A DNA stretch of 64,000 bases, taken from contig NC_049566.1 of assembly GCF_013368755.1 (NCBI RefSeq), positions 1,798,001 to 1,862,000 on the forward strand, given 5' to 3'. Positions 47,701 through 59,889 of this stretch are shown here, piece by piece (positions within the stretch are counted from its first letter, which is position 1; every line of letters begins with the position of its first letter). The notes beneath the pieces are model-generated. The model was given only the letters and a program-made list of their open reading frames with translations, was not told the DNA's origin and did no database searches. This DNA comes from Talaromyces rugulosus (lineage: Eukaryota > Ascomycota > Eurotiomycetes > Eurotiales > Trichocomaceae). The position numbers and the translations under genes were made by a program.

Positions 47701-48875
47701 ATAGTCGACTACCCGGTAATATGCTTGCTACGTAACTCAGAATCCTAGTAGGCGATCTAAACGTCCAGGGCTGCACTAGCAGGGATATAGTGGCCGACGA
47801 GGACTGCCAGCGCATCAACATTGATTGATGTCGTCATTTAGCGAGAAAAGCCCTCCGGAACACAGTATGAAGTGCAACTTTCACAGTTTGCTAGATGTAA
47901 TAATATTGCCATAGTATTCCGTCACCGCGGGGGTTGTGCCCTAAGCTGTCAGGCATCACCGAGCGTGGGAAAAAAGATACAAAGCGGCGGTCACTGTAAT
48001 AATAATAAAATAATATCTCCGCGTCGGCGCTATATCGTCGGTATTGTTTCTTCGCTCTTGTTTATGACGATTGTCCTCCGAGTTCAGATTGTCGTCGCAT
48101 TTCAAGGCAGGAATCAAAACAGCAATCAAGGCCCAGCAGCAGGACAGCACATCAGCAAGATCACAAGGTTGCCACAGTGTGGCTGAGCGCAGGCGACGAG
48201 GAAGAATTGACAGCGCATCGGTCAGCAACGATCCATGAGTGCTACTTTGTACTTTGTAGTGTTGAGAGTAGTGGGAGCAGGACGATCAGCGGCAGAGGGA
48301 GACGACTACTACTAGGGCCGCCCCGGGAAGGCGCGCGGCGGTCAGGCGGCCGTACTTGCCCTACACCAAATTTCCTGCCAATTGCCTCGTTTGCTCTGGA
48401 CAGCAGCAGCTTTCTCTCTCTCGCTCTCTCTCGCTCTCGAGTCTCAACGCTGCAATGGCTCGGTCTCTGGATTTTTGACGCTGCCAATATCTTCGCACGC
48501 CGCATTTGGGGCTCTTCAATCGGAGCTGGCCGCCGTGTTTCGTCGCCGCACGAGCAGCTCCCGCCAGCTCCCCAGCCATCCCAATTAATCGAAGCCAGTC
48601 GATTGCGCTGACGCCCGCCCATTCGACCAGCCACATTAAATGCTGTCCGACTTGTTGCTGGCCACTCCCTTTTTCCCGAGCGAGATCCTTCTCGAGAATT
48701 CCCTCGTGAGATTCCTCCTGGATTAGTCGTGTCTGTCTTCTACCACTTTGCCGCACATTCCTCATCCATCCGTTCAACGTCAAGGCGGACATCGCAAACG
48801 CCATTGAGAGCCACGTTTTTGTGCTGCCGATTGCTTCGACATACCAAACCCTGTTTCTAGTCTTTTTTCGTCGCA
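44777..48875. other. 4.1-kb stretch without recognisable gene
   Basis: The longest gene-free interval of the window. Frames of 100-150 codons (45002-45427 plus, 46885-47334 minus, 47872-48186 plus, 48177-48611 plus) overlap frames on the other strand and show no domain. A GT microsatellite lies at about 47250-47264. The right end (about 48240-48870) is CT-rich and probably the promoter and long leader of the following gene. I found no transposase, LTR or tRNA. Confidence 0.45.
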
Positions 48876-51161
48876 TTGCTTACTTCATTTCCTCATTCGA
48901 CTGCCTTTACTCCCGCCGTGCCTCCTTCCACCAGAGGAGTGCTTGACGATACCCACGATATTTACGACCCGCCCACGATAACGCACCCTCCACGGCACCG
49001 CCAGCAGCAGCAGCAACCTGCTCTTGAATTCGCGCCCTCGTCGTCCAATCCACCTCGCTCATCAAGCGCCTCTGGCAGTCTTCGTCGTTTGCGACGAGTC
49101 TCCCCACGACTTGACATCCCCAACCCTGAAGCTCCCACTCACCGCCGAACCACAGCGGTTGATGAGACACTGAGGCGCTCTCATCACCATACTCGACGAC
49201 ACAGCCGACACACATCTGCCCCGCGAGCAGCCGGCCGCAGTTTTGCTGATATAGCCCCCGCTCTCTCTGAAGCAGAAACAGAAGCCGGCGCATCCACTTC
49301 TCAGGACTCGGTCCAGCAATTGGGAGAGTCGTACTGGCCATCTCGCTCGACCAGAGTTTCCCCGCGCACAGCCTCTGCTATTCTTTGGGCCCTGGAAGAA
49401 GCTATTCGCAAACCATTCCCGTTTTCTCCGTATCTGGAAGAACTCAACGCTTCCATGTCCGAACTGATTAGTCCCGCGGCGCCAGTGGGAGCTGGAACCA
49501 GTATCCGCCCTCAAAATGGAGGTTCTCGCACAGCACAGGCGTCGCGGCCTGTTCACACCCAGGTGCCAGCGGGCGTGCGCACTCCGACTGATATTATGAG
49601 AGATCGTCGAGATCGCGAGGCTAGGAAGAAGGCAGAAAAGGAAGCCCGTGAGCAACAAGTAGCACATGAAGCAGAATTGCTGCGAAACCAGCAAGAGCAA
49701 GAACGGCAGCAGCAAACTCAAAGGCAGCCGTACTCTGCTGCTGCTGGCGCTGCCAGTGGAAACCCCACCACCCAGGCTACACGACAACCAACATCAGAAC
49801 AAGGTCGTTTACCTGGAGCGTCTGGAAATGGGAATTTGAGACCAGCACCATCTCAACAACAACCGGCTCCACCGACCGCATCACAACCCACCCAAAACCC
49901 AACTCAGGGTCCGCAACCCCAGGAGCAGCCACGCCGAGCAACGTTCCCCCACGCCTTTGAGCGATGGGAAACGCTCTCCTCGCATTGGGAAGGGCTAACT
50001 GGGTATTGGATCCGGAAACTCGAACAGAACAACACGGAGCTCAGCGAGGATCCTCTCAACCAACAAATGGCCCGCCAAATCAATGATTTGTCTGCTGCAG
50101 GAGCAAACCTATTCCATGCCGTGGTGGAGCTGCAGCGTCTCCGAGCGTCGTCGGAGCGCAAATTCCAGCGATGGTTTTTCGACACTCGTGCAGACCAAGA
50201 AAAATCCCGAGAGGTTCAGGCTGACCTTGAACGCCAACTCCAAGTATTGAAACTGGAGCGGTCTGACGCAGGAGAACTACGCCAAAAAGCAGAAAGTGAG
50301 CGCAAAAAGGCCGAGGAAATGGTCAAAGAAATGCGGCGCGAACTCCAGATTTCAAAAGAAGAGGCTAGAAGAGCGTGGGAAGAGCTCGGCCGTAGGGAAC
50401 AGGAAGAACGGGACCGCACGACATCACTTCGCAGTGGCGAGCCTACACATGTAGGGGGTGTCCAGGTAGTGCCTATGATCACTGGAATGCCCAGCCGACA
50501 AAATAGCAGCGCCAACAGACCGCAAACTCGCGAAGGTCCTTATCCCGGTGGCCCGACTGCTACAGGAATGGGCGGCATGCCCCAGGATCAGGCTGCTTAT
50601 TCGGAGGAAGATCAGCTAGAGAACGATCCTTTTACTGAAACCCCACGAGCCTCTAGATATCCGCCTGCACCAGACCCGGCCGCTTTCACTGGCGGTACAC
50701 CCAAGTCTCAGCCTCCAGTGACATCGGCAGCGTACGCAGACCCTCCCGGCCATTTCTACCAACATGGGGGAACAGTCCTGCACGGGGAACAAGAGGCGGA
50801 TGACCGCTCGTATGTGGCTAGCACCGAAGGCAGCGAGCTTGAAGCCGAGTACGCAACCCACGGCGGCGTAGACTATCACGCTGGGGTGGAAAGCCAGGAA
50901 TACGCCGGCAGTGACGAATACGACGACGATAGTCAACAAGAATACGATCCCACGCACCCGCCAGTCTCTGGCGGCGCAGCCCCTGTGCACCACACTTACG
51001 GACCGGGCAACGTCGACTACAGCGGCTCTGGCTGGGGTGGTTGGGACTCGGTCACCCCTCGACACCGACATCCCACGCGTCTGAGTGACGTACTGGAGGA
51101 AGACGAGCGGAGCCGAACCAGCCCGAGTCGCGCCAGCCAGGCCAGCCGCGGCTTGCACTAG
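48876..51161 (+). CDS. large disordered, coiled-coil protein; 5' end unresolved
   Basis: Open frame giving up to 761 residues, no domain recognised. The N-terminus has STRGVLDDTHDIYDPPTITH, Gln and His runs, and an Arg/Ser-rich part. Around residues 165-195 a more ordered piece reads TASAILWALEEAIRKPFPFS and LEELNASMSELI. Then a Lys/Arg/Glu/Gln helix, a Gln/Pro/Thr-rich linker, an ordered piece FERWETLSSHWEGLTGYWI followed by MARQINDLSAAGANLFHAVV, and a coiled coil (QADLERQLQVLKLERSD and KAEEMVKEMRREL). The acidic C-terminus is rich in Asp, Gly and Tyr. No in-frame ATG exists before about residue 188: the given left end is a TTG in a frame bounded by a stop at 48858. The true start must lie in an unseen upstream exon, or be non-ATG. 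Confidence 0.7.
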   Translation: MLTSFPHSTAFTPAVPPSTRGVLDDTHDIYDPPTITHPPRHRQQQQQPALEFAPSSSNPPRSSSASGSLRRLRRVSPRLDIPNPEAPTHRRTTAVDETLRRSHHHTRRHSRHTSAPRAAGRSFADIAPALSEAETEAGASTSQDSVQQLGESYWPSRSTRVSPRTASAILWALEEAIRKPFPFSPYLEELNASMSELISPAAPVGAGTSIRPQNGGSRTAQASRPVHTQVPAGVRTPTDIMRDRRDREARKKAEKEAREQQVAHEAELLRNQQEQERQQQTQRQPYSAAAGAASGNPTTQATRQPTSEQGRLPGASGNGNLRPAPSQQQPAPPTASQPTQNPTQGPQPQEQPRRATFPHAFERWETLSSHWEGLTGYWIRKLEQNNTELSEDPLNQQMARQINDLSAAGANLFHAVVELQRLRASSERKFQRWFFDTRADQEKSREVQADLERQLQVLKLERSDAGELRQKAESERKKAEEMVKEMRRELQISKEEARRAWEELGRREQEERDRTTSLRSGEPTHVGGVQVVPMITGMPSRQNSSANRPQTREGPYPGGPTATGMGGMPQDQAAYSEEDQLENDPFTETPRASRYPPAPDPAAFTGGTPKSQPPVTSAAYADPPGHFYQHGGTVLHGEQEADDRSYVASTEGSELEAEYATHGGVDYHAGVESQEYAGSDEYDDDSQQEYDPTHPPVSGGAAPVHHTYGPGNVDYSGSGWGGWDSVTPRHRHPTRLSDVLEEDERSRTSPSRASQASRGLH

Positions 51162-51626
51162 AATAATCATCGTACATGCTTTTTGCATAACTTTTGTCTT
51201 CTTGGACATGGAGTTTTTATATCCGGTTTCATGTTTTTCGTGCTTTTCGGAGCGGCTTTAAATAAACTTTTCTTCTATTTTTATGTTTATCTCCTTTCCT
51301 TTTCTTGTTTTTACTTTTACTCTTACTTTTCTTTTTGTTTATGCTCGTCTGCCTGTTGGCGAGACCTGCATCTGACAGCATCGAGTGTACTTGTTGCGAG
51401 GTGAGAGTCTGTTTGCTCTGCATATACAGTAATAACATTTGAGCATCTCATTTCTAAATAATGTTTTATCGTAGCATATACTCTTGTTGTAGTGAGGATC
51501 TGCGACTAGTCCCAAAGGGGGTCTAGAGTCTCCGAGCTTACTCTTTTTCCCCGACAGCTCCGCAAACTTCTCTCCTCCTCGTCATCATCACGGTCATTCA
51601 TTCATTGCAGCCAGCCTACCTACACA
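51162..51626. other. intergenic, sco1 promoter
   Basis: 465 bp. The left part is T-rich (51240-51350), probably 3' untranslated sequence; the last 100 bp with CATTCATTCATTGCAG should be the leader of SCO1. Confidence 0.5.
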
Positions 51627-52621
51627 ATGGCCTCATCCGTCTCATCAATGGCGCAGTGCATGGCCACCGCGACGCGGACGTCTTTCCGACGACAGATGTG
51701 TTCTCCGTCTGTCGCGCTGCGGGCATCACCACCAGGACGGTTCACAACACGATCGTTTTCTCAATTCCGAACACAACAGCAACAAAAAATCAACTCCCTC
51801 TCCTCACGCTGCTCCTTTTCTACATCTACTGCTCGCTCCGCCGCCGGAAAACAAACAATGGGCCAGCTCAAATCGCGTCAGCGCAACGGTCCCTTTTCAT
51901 GGAAGGCAGCATTACTATTCGTTGCGACGGGGGCTGCCATGATTATTTACTTCCGAGTTGAAAAGGCCCGCCTCGAGCGGAAACGAGTTACGGAGATGAG
52001 CAAGGGGGTTGGAAGACCCAAGGTCGGCGGATCGTTTGTGTTGAAGGATCTGGAGGGCAAGGAGTTTACGGCGGAGGATCTCAAGGGGAAATATAGCTTT
52101 GTACGCACCCTCTTTTCGAACGGAGGAAAAAAAAAAAAAAAAGGGAAGGGAATGCTAATTAATGCTAATATGGTGTATAGGTGTACTTTGGCTTCACGCA
52201 CTGCCCCGACATCTGCCCTGACGAGCTCGACAAAATGGCCGCCATCATCGACAACGTCAAAGCCGCCTCAGACGGCGCCGAAGTCATGAAACCCGTATTC
52301 ATCACCTGCGATCCCGCGCGCGACACGCCCGAAGTCCTCAAAAAATACCTCGCCGAGTTCCATCCAGATATCATCGGGCTGACGGGCACGTACCAGCAAG
52401 TGAAGCAGGTCTGTAAAGCGTACCGGGTGTATTTCAGCACGCCGGAGAATGTCACGGCGGGCGAGGACTATCTTGTCGATCACAGCATTTATTTCTACCT
52501 CATGGACCCCGAGGGTGACTTTGTCGAGTGTGTTGGTCGCCAGGATACACCGGAGAGCGCGACGAGGCTGATTATGCAGCATGTCAATGACTGGAAGAGG
52601 GAGGGCAAGCCTTTGGCCTGA
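51627..52621 (+). CDS. sco1: SCO1 copper chaperone for cytochrome c oxidase
   Basis: Two exons (51627-52100, 52181-52621), 304 aa. Sco1 is an inner-membrane protein that hands copper to the CuA site of Cox2 in the intermembrane space. The N-terminus is Arg/Ser/Gln-rich with few acids, a mitochondrial presequence. A single membrane span lies near residues 92-109 (ALLFVATGAAMIIYF). The thioredoxin-like domain carries VGGSFVLKDLEGKEFTAEDL and the copper ligands Cys166 and Cys170 (CPDIC) and His259 (LVDHSIYFY). The conserved FITCDPARDTPEVLKKYL and IIGLTGTYQQV segments are present. The intron of 80 bp contains a 16-17 base A run (52126-52142). Its 3' end is 59 bp from the stop of the convergent MoaE gene. 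Confidence 0.95.
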
Positions 52622-52680
52622 CCTGACGATCATGTATTATTATAAACTTTTTTCTTGTAAAAGTATGTCCAACAACAAAA

Positions 52681-53232
52681 TTATAGAAAATTCCCCTCCC
52701 GATCTCTATCTCTATTCGCCCTCCACGCCCCTTCCTCGGCGCTCTCGCCCACAAACTCCTCTCTCTTCCACACTTCCAGCTTCTCCTTGCACACCTCGAG
52801 CACCTCCTCACCAGCCCTCCACGCAGGACCCCTATGCGCCGCACTCACGGCAATCGCAATACTCGCCTCTCCGACAGGCACAACACCAAGTCTATGCGCA
52901 ATGCTCACGCCCACAAGCGCATGTTTCTCCCTCGCGGCGCGCGCGATCTGCGTGAGTGTTTTTAGGGCCAGCGGGGCATACGCCGTGTAGCTGAGTTGAG
53001 CAACCGCTCGGTCGTCGAATGTGTTGCGCGTTGTGCCGAGAAACAGGACGTTGGCTCCCGCTGCTGGCGAGGACGTTTGAGTGAGGAGTGTGGTTGGGTT
53101 GAGCGGGGTGTAGGTTAGTTCGAGATAGATGTTTTCCGCGGGGAGGTGCGCGGTGCGTGGGTATGTGGATGGGTCGAGATGGGAGGGTGTTGTATTCGCT
53201 TTCTCGGTGTTTTCGTCTAGCGAGGAGGACAT
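52681..53232 (-). CDS. cnxH: molybdopterin synthase catalytic subunit (MoaE)
   Basis: Intronless, 183 aa, fitting fungal MoaE/CnxH. The subunit receives sulphur from MoaD and converts precursor Z (cPMP) to molybdopterin, needed for nitrate reductase, xanthine dehydrogenase and sulfite oxidase. Landmarks: [20 protein letters not shown] (the usual F-x-G-x-x-R near the start of the fold), [25 protein letters not shown] replaced here by [29 protein letters not shown] and [12 protein letters not shown], with the catalytic lysines in the last two segments. The C-terminus [11 protein letters not shown] is characteristic of the fungal proteins. The start at 53232 gives a polar 30-residue extension typical of the group. 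No targeting signal is present: cytosolic. Confidence 0.93.
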   Translation of the reverse strand: MSSSLDENTEKANTTPSHLDPSTYPRTAHLPAENIYLELTYTPLNPTTLLTQTSSPAAGANVLFLGTTRNTFDDRAVAQLSYTAYAPLALKTLTQIARAAREKHALVGVSIAHRLGVVPVGEASIAIAVSAAHRGPAWRAGEEVLEVCKEKLEVWKREEFVGESAEEGAWRANRDRDREGNFL

Positions 53233-53384
53233 TTTGAAGGTGGTTGAAAGTTGATGTCATGGAGGAGTAAAAAAACTTGACATTCCAATGTTGAAGGTTG
53301 TTAGCGATAAGCGATAAGACTATCTATATATCTATATACCGAGTATCAACGAGCGTTTACACAATACGGATATCCACATTAAAA

Positions 53385-54756
53385 CTAACCACCACCCACT
53401 CGCAGTATATTCTGCGCCTGCATATTCCACGCCTCCTCGTCTTCAGGTAATGGCGGAGCGTCCGGGTCCATCATGCACTGATCGACTCGCATAATCTGCT
53501 TGCCCGTGTCTCGCGCCACCTGGATCACCTCGCGGAAATACTGCACCGTCGACCAGGTCAGATAGTGCATCACCACTATATCCCCCCCTCGAGCCACGTC
53601 GCGGCGGAATGCGGCCAGCTGTTTCTCGGGATGGTCGCTGTTGGCCCAGAGCCAGTCTTCAATGTCCACGCTCCAGTTGACTATGTACGGGTCATCGATC
53701 AGAGCTGCAAGCCGTTGTCTCATGCGCGCCCCGACAGTACCATATGGCGGACGAAAGTATCGTGCTGGAAACCAGTTAGTCTGATAGTCTACCCAAACCT
53801 TGCAATACTAACACTGAACTCCAAGAAGATCCTCAACGGCGTAATACCCATCCATAATCTCAAAATCAATATCGTCCACCGCCCGGAGTCCTTCCATTCT
53901 GCACCATTTAGTATCAATAATAACCAACAGCAGACACTACTTACTTTGGGTGCGTATACGAATGAAGAGCAACTTGATGCCCCCTCCGTAGCATCTCCGC
54001 ATACACATTCGTCAGATTCGTACTTTCGTCCATAATCCCCTTCCCAACCACAAAAAACGTGACCTTAATCCCCTCATCCTCAAGAATATCCATGACTTCT
54101 TGAGCCAGCTGGGGGTCTCCGTCGTCGATGCCAAACGCAAACGAGTCTGGCCGTTTGCAGTTGAGAACTAGTGTTCCCGTGGGCAACTTGCGAGGAATCT
54201 CGACATCTTCTGGTATTTCTTCCACAATCTCGACGTGTCGAAGGTAAACGTTTTCTCGTGTATAAAACCCGTGAAAGGCTATCGATGAAGCAAGCGTAAG
54301 GTCAATGTAGAAATGTGACAGGGGGACGTAAATATCCTCGTCGTCGACAGCATAGCGAGACGCTTCAACACTGTCCGAGGTGCCGGGATACGGTGCCCGA
54401 TCTGCATTGCAGTCTCCGTTATTCTGATAAATCGAGATGGAAAACTTGTTACTGCCAGAGTACGAAACATGAAGATACATGTCCTCATAGTCGGAGAGGT
54501 CGAAACACGAGTCGGATAACTGGGTATGATAATTGTGGTCTGGGTCGGATGGAGACAGCTTCACGAAACTGCCCTCGTCGTCGTAGGAATACCTGATTCT
54601 GAGATTCTCGCCGGCGCCGTGCCAGAATCCGAGGTCGTTGAAGGGGCTGCTGTCGAACGTGTCGATAACCAGGTCGCCCTGTTCCACGCGATTCGGCATC
54701 ATCCCTCGCACTGCCGATGCACACAGCAAGAGGGCAAACCAGAAGGGAGAAGCCAT
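53385..54756 (-). CDS. secreted polysaccharide deacetylase (CE4) with N-terminal lectin-like domain
   Basis: Three exons (54756-53945, 53898-53813, 53764-53385), 425 aa. A signal peptide (MASPFWFALLLCASAVRG) leads to about 170 residues resembling a jelly-roll/carbohydrate-binding-like module (DLVIDTFDSSPFNDLGFWHG), then a NodB-type deacetylase. NodB motifs: FGIDDGDPQ with Asp211/Asp212 (motif 1, with Ile replacing the usual Phe and Asp replacing Pro), HSYTHPK with His265 and His269 (motif 2, metal), RYFRPPYG across the second junction (motif 3), VNWSVDIEDWLW (motif 4) and IVVMHYL (motif 5, His). The core is complete, so activity on chitin or related cell-wall glycan is plausible. Related fungal enzymes trim GlcNAc polymers; exact substrate unknown. 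The donor for exon 2 was set by phase (CAGT|GTTAG). Confidence 0.88.
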
Positions 54757-55086
54757 GGTGACAGTAGAAAGATAATAGCTGGTGATTGCACGGTGGTTGG
54801 GAGTGTCAGAAAGAGAAGAGAAGAGAAGAAGAAGCTCAAGTCGTTCTGCATTGGAGGAAACTACGGAAACTGCTAACTACCACCTGCCGTCTGCACACGC
54901 CCCCGTCATCATCGACGTCGTGAACATCATAAAACATAAAAAAAACCATTCCTGCTTTTAATTCTGATTGCCCCTCTTTTTTCTCAATGCTACAAGATCT
55001 CAAAGAAAACCCTTATCAATATTCAATCCATGTCGCAATAGATGATCCACGAGAAAAATCCATCAGCGTCTTCAAAGACTCCCAGT
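54757..55086. other. promoter of the deacetylase gene
   Basis: 330 bp between two minus-strand genes: the 5' flank of the deacetylase and the 3' flank of the helicase. Purine-rich GAAGAGAAGAGAAG near 54813-54830. Nothing coding. Confidence 0.45.
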
Positions 55087-57222
<2,136 letters not shown>

Positions 57223-58182
57223 TGCTCGCAGAAGACCAGAGCAGTGGAGCAACACAAGAGGGTGGACGTATCTAGTGAAAGAGAGATGTTAGCGCTGATG
57301 ATGGAGAGAAGACGCTGTGCAGAAGGAGACAAACTCAGATGACTAGGCTGTGAGAGAAAGAGTGAAGAAAGAAAAAGAAGAAGACAGACAGGGCGCAGAT
57401 AAAAAAACAGAGCAGGAGCACAGTGGGCCCAGGGGAGCTGCCGGTGAGGAAAAACACCACCACCACACCAACAACAACAACAACAACAACAGACAGAGAC
57501 AGACGGGTACACAACAAGACCAGCTGGCAGAATAACGACTGCCTGAGAAGGATTACCTTTGCGGACACAGAGACTGAGAAGAAAACCTAGCAGGCAGTCA
57601 AAGTGAGCTGTGAAAAAGTGAGGCAAGAGAAAAGAAGAAGCAGGAGAAGAGAAGAAGAGAGAAAGAGGGAGAAAATGGGGCAAGTTGACAGGGCAACACA
57701 CCAGCCACTGGTTTTCCCCCCAGGAACTGCAAACAAAGAAAAACACGTCTGGATGGTGGATAATGATATGGCCCTGGTGGATATTGGCCCACTGGAGTCT
57801 GTAGGCACTGACAGGGTTCTAATACTGCAGGAACGGGTAGATTTACAAGTTCAACCGGATCTAATTTCCTCGGTCCATAAAAAAGTAAAGTCTGCATGAA
57901 TCCTGGCGTAGTAAAGGTCTGGTATTGGAGTTCACGGTATGACTAGTGTGCCATAGCTGCAAGCCATGCAAACGGCGGCCGCGAACAAACGGGATTGATC
58001 CGATGTACATATCCAAGACGAGCATTTGAAGACTAGTTTGGTAACGAATAACTCAATATTATTACTGCCTTAGTCGTGGTAGATACTTAATCTACCATGT
58101 TTGTACGGTTATAAATATTTACAGGTATAAATATAAAAAATACACGATAACGTAGCTAGTCCCTCTCATCACGTATAAAGAG
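57223..58182. other. helicase leader with trinucleotide repeat, and intergenic
   Basis: The right half flanks the 3' end of the glyoxal oxidase. The left half (57223-57720) is purine-rich on the plus strand; its transcribed side is a pyrimidine-rich leader. A run of AAC/ACA units at about 57456-57491 (plus strand) would read as GTT/TGT units in the RNA. Minus-strand frames here (57057-57746) are hydrophobic and Ser-rich because of this composition and I do not accept them as genes. Confidence 0.5.
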
Positions 58183-59889
58183 TTACTTTACCATGACAAA
58201 CTGGCCCACACCAGGAACCCCATCAAGCACCACGTAGAGAACGTACGGCCCAGCTGGAGCAATGCTGCTAGACGGCGGCATTGTCACTTTCACCATCTGA
58301 TATTTTGACCCCGGAAGAAAGTTCTCAAAGTCAAGGAAAAGCATCCGTTGGCCCATGTGGAGTGAGTGAGTCACAAATCCGCCATGGTACAGAGCAATCT
58401 GCAAAGATTCCGCATCATCCCTGCTGGTGAAAGAGACGAAAAAATTGCTACCGTCTGCCGTGAGATCCTCATGCGAGATCCAAATGTCTAGCGGCCGTCT
58501 CGAGGCCTTATCTCCAGAGAGGTAAGGGGGTGTGAAGATTTCCACTCGAAAATCGGTTTCGTACGCTGTGGACGGGCTGCTACGGTCAGGGTTGAGAATG
58601 GGCTGCTCTGCGGGGTTGGAGCCAGTAACCATGACGGTGCCATCCAAAAGCAATATCGCCACGGAATGATACAAACGAGGTATTTTGGAGATACCAACAA
58701 TGCTCCATCTGAATCCTGGCGGCTGGTCGGATTCATATAATAGAGCATCATGGCATGGATCTTTGGCAATTCCAAAACCTTGAGCTCCCCATCCAGCACC
58801 GTTCAACCAAAGAACGGTCCCATCTGGAAGAAGCAAGCCCTCTATCATAACTCTAGCCTCTGGCATATACTCAACTTCCCATTCAGGATCGTCGGACAGT
58901 GGCTGGATCCGTCCACAAGTGGAATCGGCACGGCTGTCGATGTCGACATATTCCCCTCCACCGCAAACCATAATTTCAGGTTCCCATGATTTGTCATTGG
59001 TCAAAGGAAGGAGAACGCTCCCACCTGTATTTGGATACGTTCGGTATTTCCCCGGGAGATCGGGCAGATCTTGAATGGTCATTTTGTTCTCGACATCGAA
59101 TATTTCCGCCGAGCGAGCCACGAAGATGAAGACGTTCCCGTCTTTCAGCAGATGTAAGAAAGGATACATATAGTACGGGCAATTCCTCTCGAGGATAGGG
59201 AGAACGATACTATCGCTGATTCCACGGCCATTTTCGTCTAGTATCTCAAATGTGGGGTTGTTGTTTTCCACCCTGTTCGGGTCCCAGGCGTTGAGACTAC
59301 CGGACATCACGAGAATGGTCTTGTCCTGCAGCATCTGAACGCTAGCGTACCAACGTGGGCTAGAGAGTGAATGACCTGGCTCTTCCCAACCTTTGTGCTG
59401 GTAATTTTGCCCGAGATAACGTATTGCACGAAAACCGTCGCCAACTGTCGGATCGATATCTGATAGAGGTCCGTTACCACCAACTGATATAACACAACCG
59501 TCGGCAAGAAATGCACCACCGGTACAAAAGGCGTTTGTAGTATATGGTAAACCGCGCGGCGTATTTGTAGTCAAGTTGAAATCGGCCGAATAGGCGTACC
59601 GGCCATTGTCTAGGGTCAATTGAGTGTAATTTTCGACTTTGTCGAGGAAGACCACATTGCCATTGGGCATCAGCACCGCAGCCATGGCCGGGACACCTGA
59701 CTGACCGACGATTCGGAAAGATCCTTGAAGCGAGGATACGGATGCATGTCTGTTGGAGCGGAAGAGACTCTCATCGTCGGTCTTGTCAATCTTGTCGCTG
59801 TGTAATGAAACCTGGGAAGGCACAAAGACCGGGATTGAAAGAGCACGGCTGAACAGGCAGTACAGTAGAAGCAGAGCAAGGCTGGACAT
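58183..59889 (-). CDS. glyoxal oxidase-like copper radical oxidase, secreted
   Basis: Intronless, 568 aa. A signal peptide (SLALLLLYCLFSRALS) precedes a glyoxal-oxidase N-terminal region and the C-terminal DUF1929 domain. These copper radical enzymes oxidise aldehydes or alcohols and release hydrogen peroxide; some take part in lignocellulose attack or cell-wall work. Landmarks: GVPAMAAVLMPNGNVVFLDK, NAFCTGGAFLADGCVISVGG (with the Cys of the Cys-Tyr cofactor), PRWYASVQMLQDKTILVMSG, YRTYPNTGGSVLLPL, PRLYHSVAILLLDGTVMVTG (a copper-ligand Tyr-His pair), and THSLHMGQRM (final copper-ligand His). The set is complete, so activity is likely. It starts 1.0 kb from, and divergently to, pantothenate kinase, so the intervening DNA is a shared promoter region. 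Confidence 0.92.
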   Translation of the reverse strand: MSSLALLLLYCLFSRALSIPVFVPSQVSLHSDKIDKTDDESLFRSNRHASVSSLQGSFRIVGQSGVPAMAAVLMPNGNVVFLDKVENYTQLTLDNGRYAYSADFNLTTNTPRGLPYTTNAFCTGGAFLADGCVISVGGNGPLSDIDPTVGDGFRAIRYLGQNYQHKGWEEPGHSLSSPRWYASVQMLQDKTILVMSGSLNAWDPNRVENNNPTFEILDENGRGISDSIVLPILERNCPYYMYPFLHLLKDGNVFIFVARSAEIFDVENKMTIQDLPDLPGKYRTYPNTGGSVLLPLTNDKSWEPEIMVCGGGEYVDIDSRADSTCGRIQPLSDDPEWEVEYMPEARVMIEGLLLPDGTVLWLNGAGWGAQGFGIAKDPCHDALLYESDQPPGFRWSIVGISKIPRLYHSVAILLLDGTVMVTGSNPAEQPILNPDRSSPSTAYETDFRVEIFTPPYLSGDKASRRPLDIWISHEDLTADGSNFFVSFTSRDDAESLQIALYHGGFVTHSLHMGQRMLFLDFENFLPGSKYQMVKVTMPPSSSIAPAGPYVLYVVLDGVPGVGQFVMVK

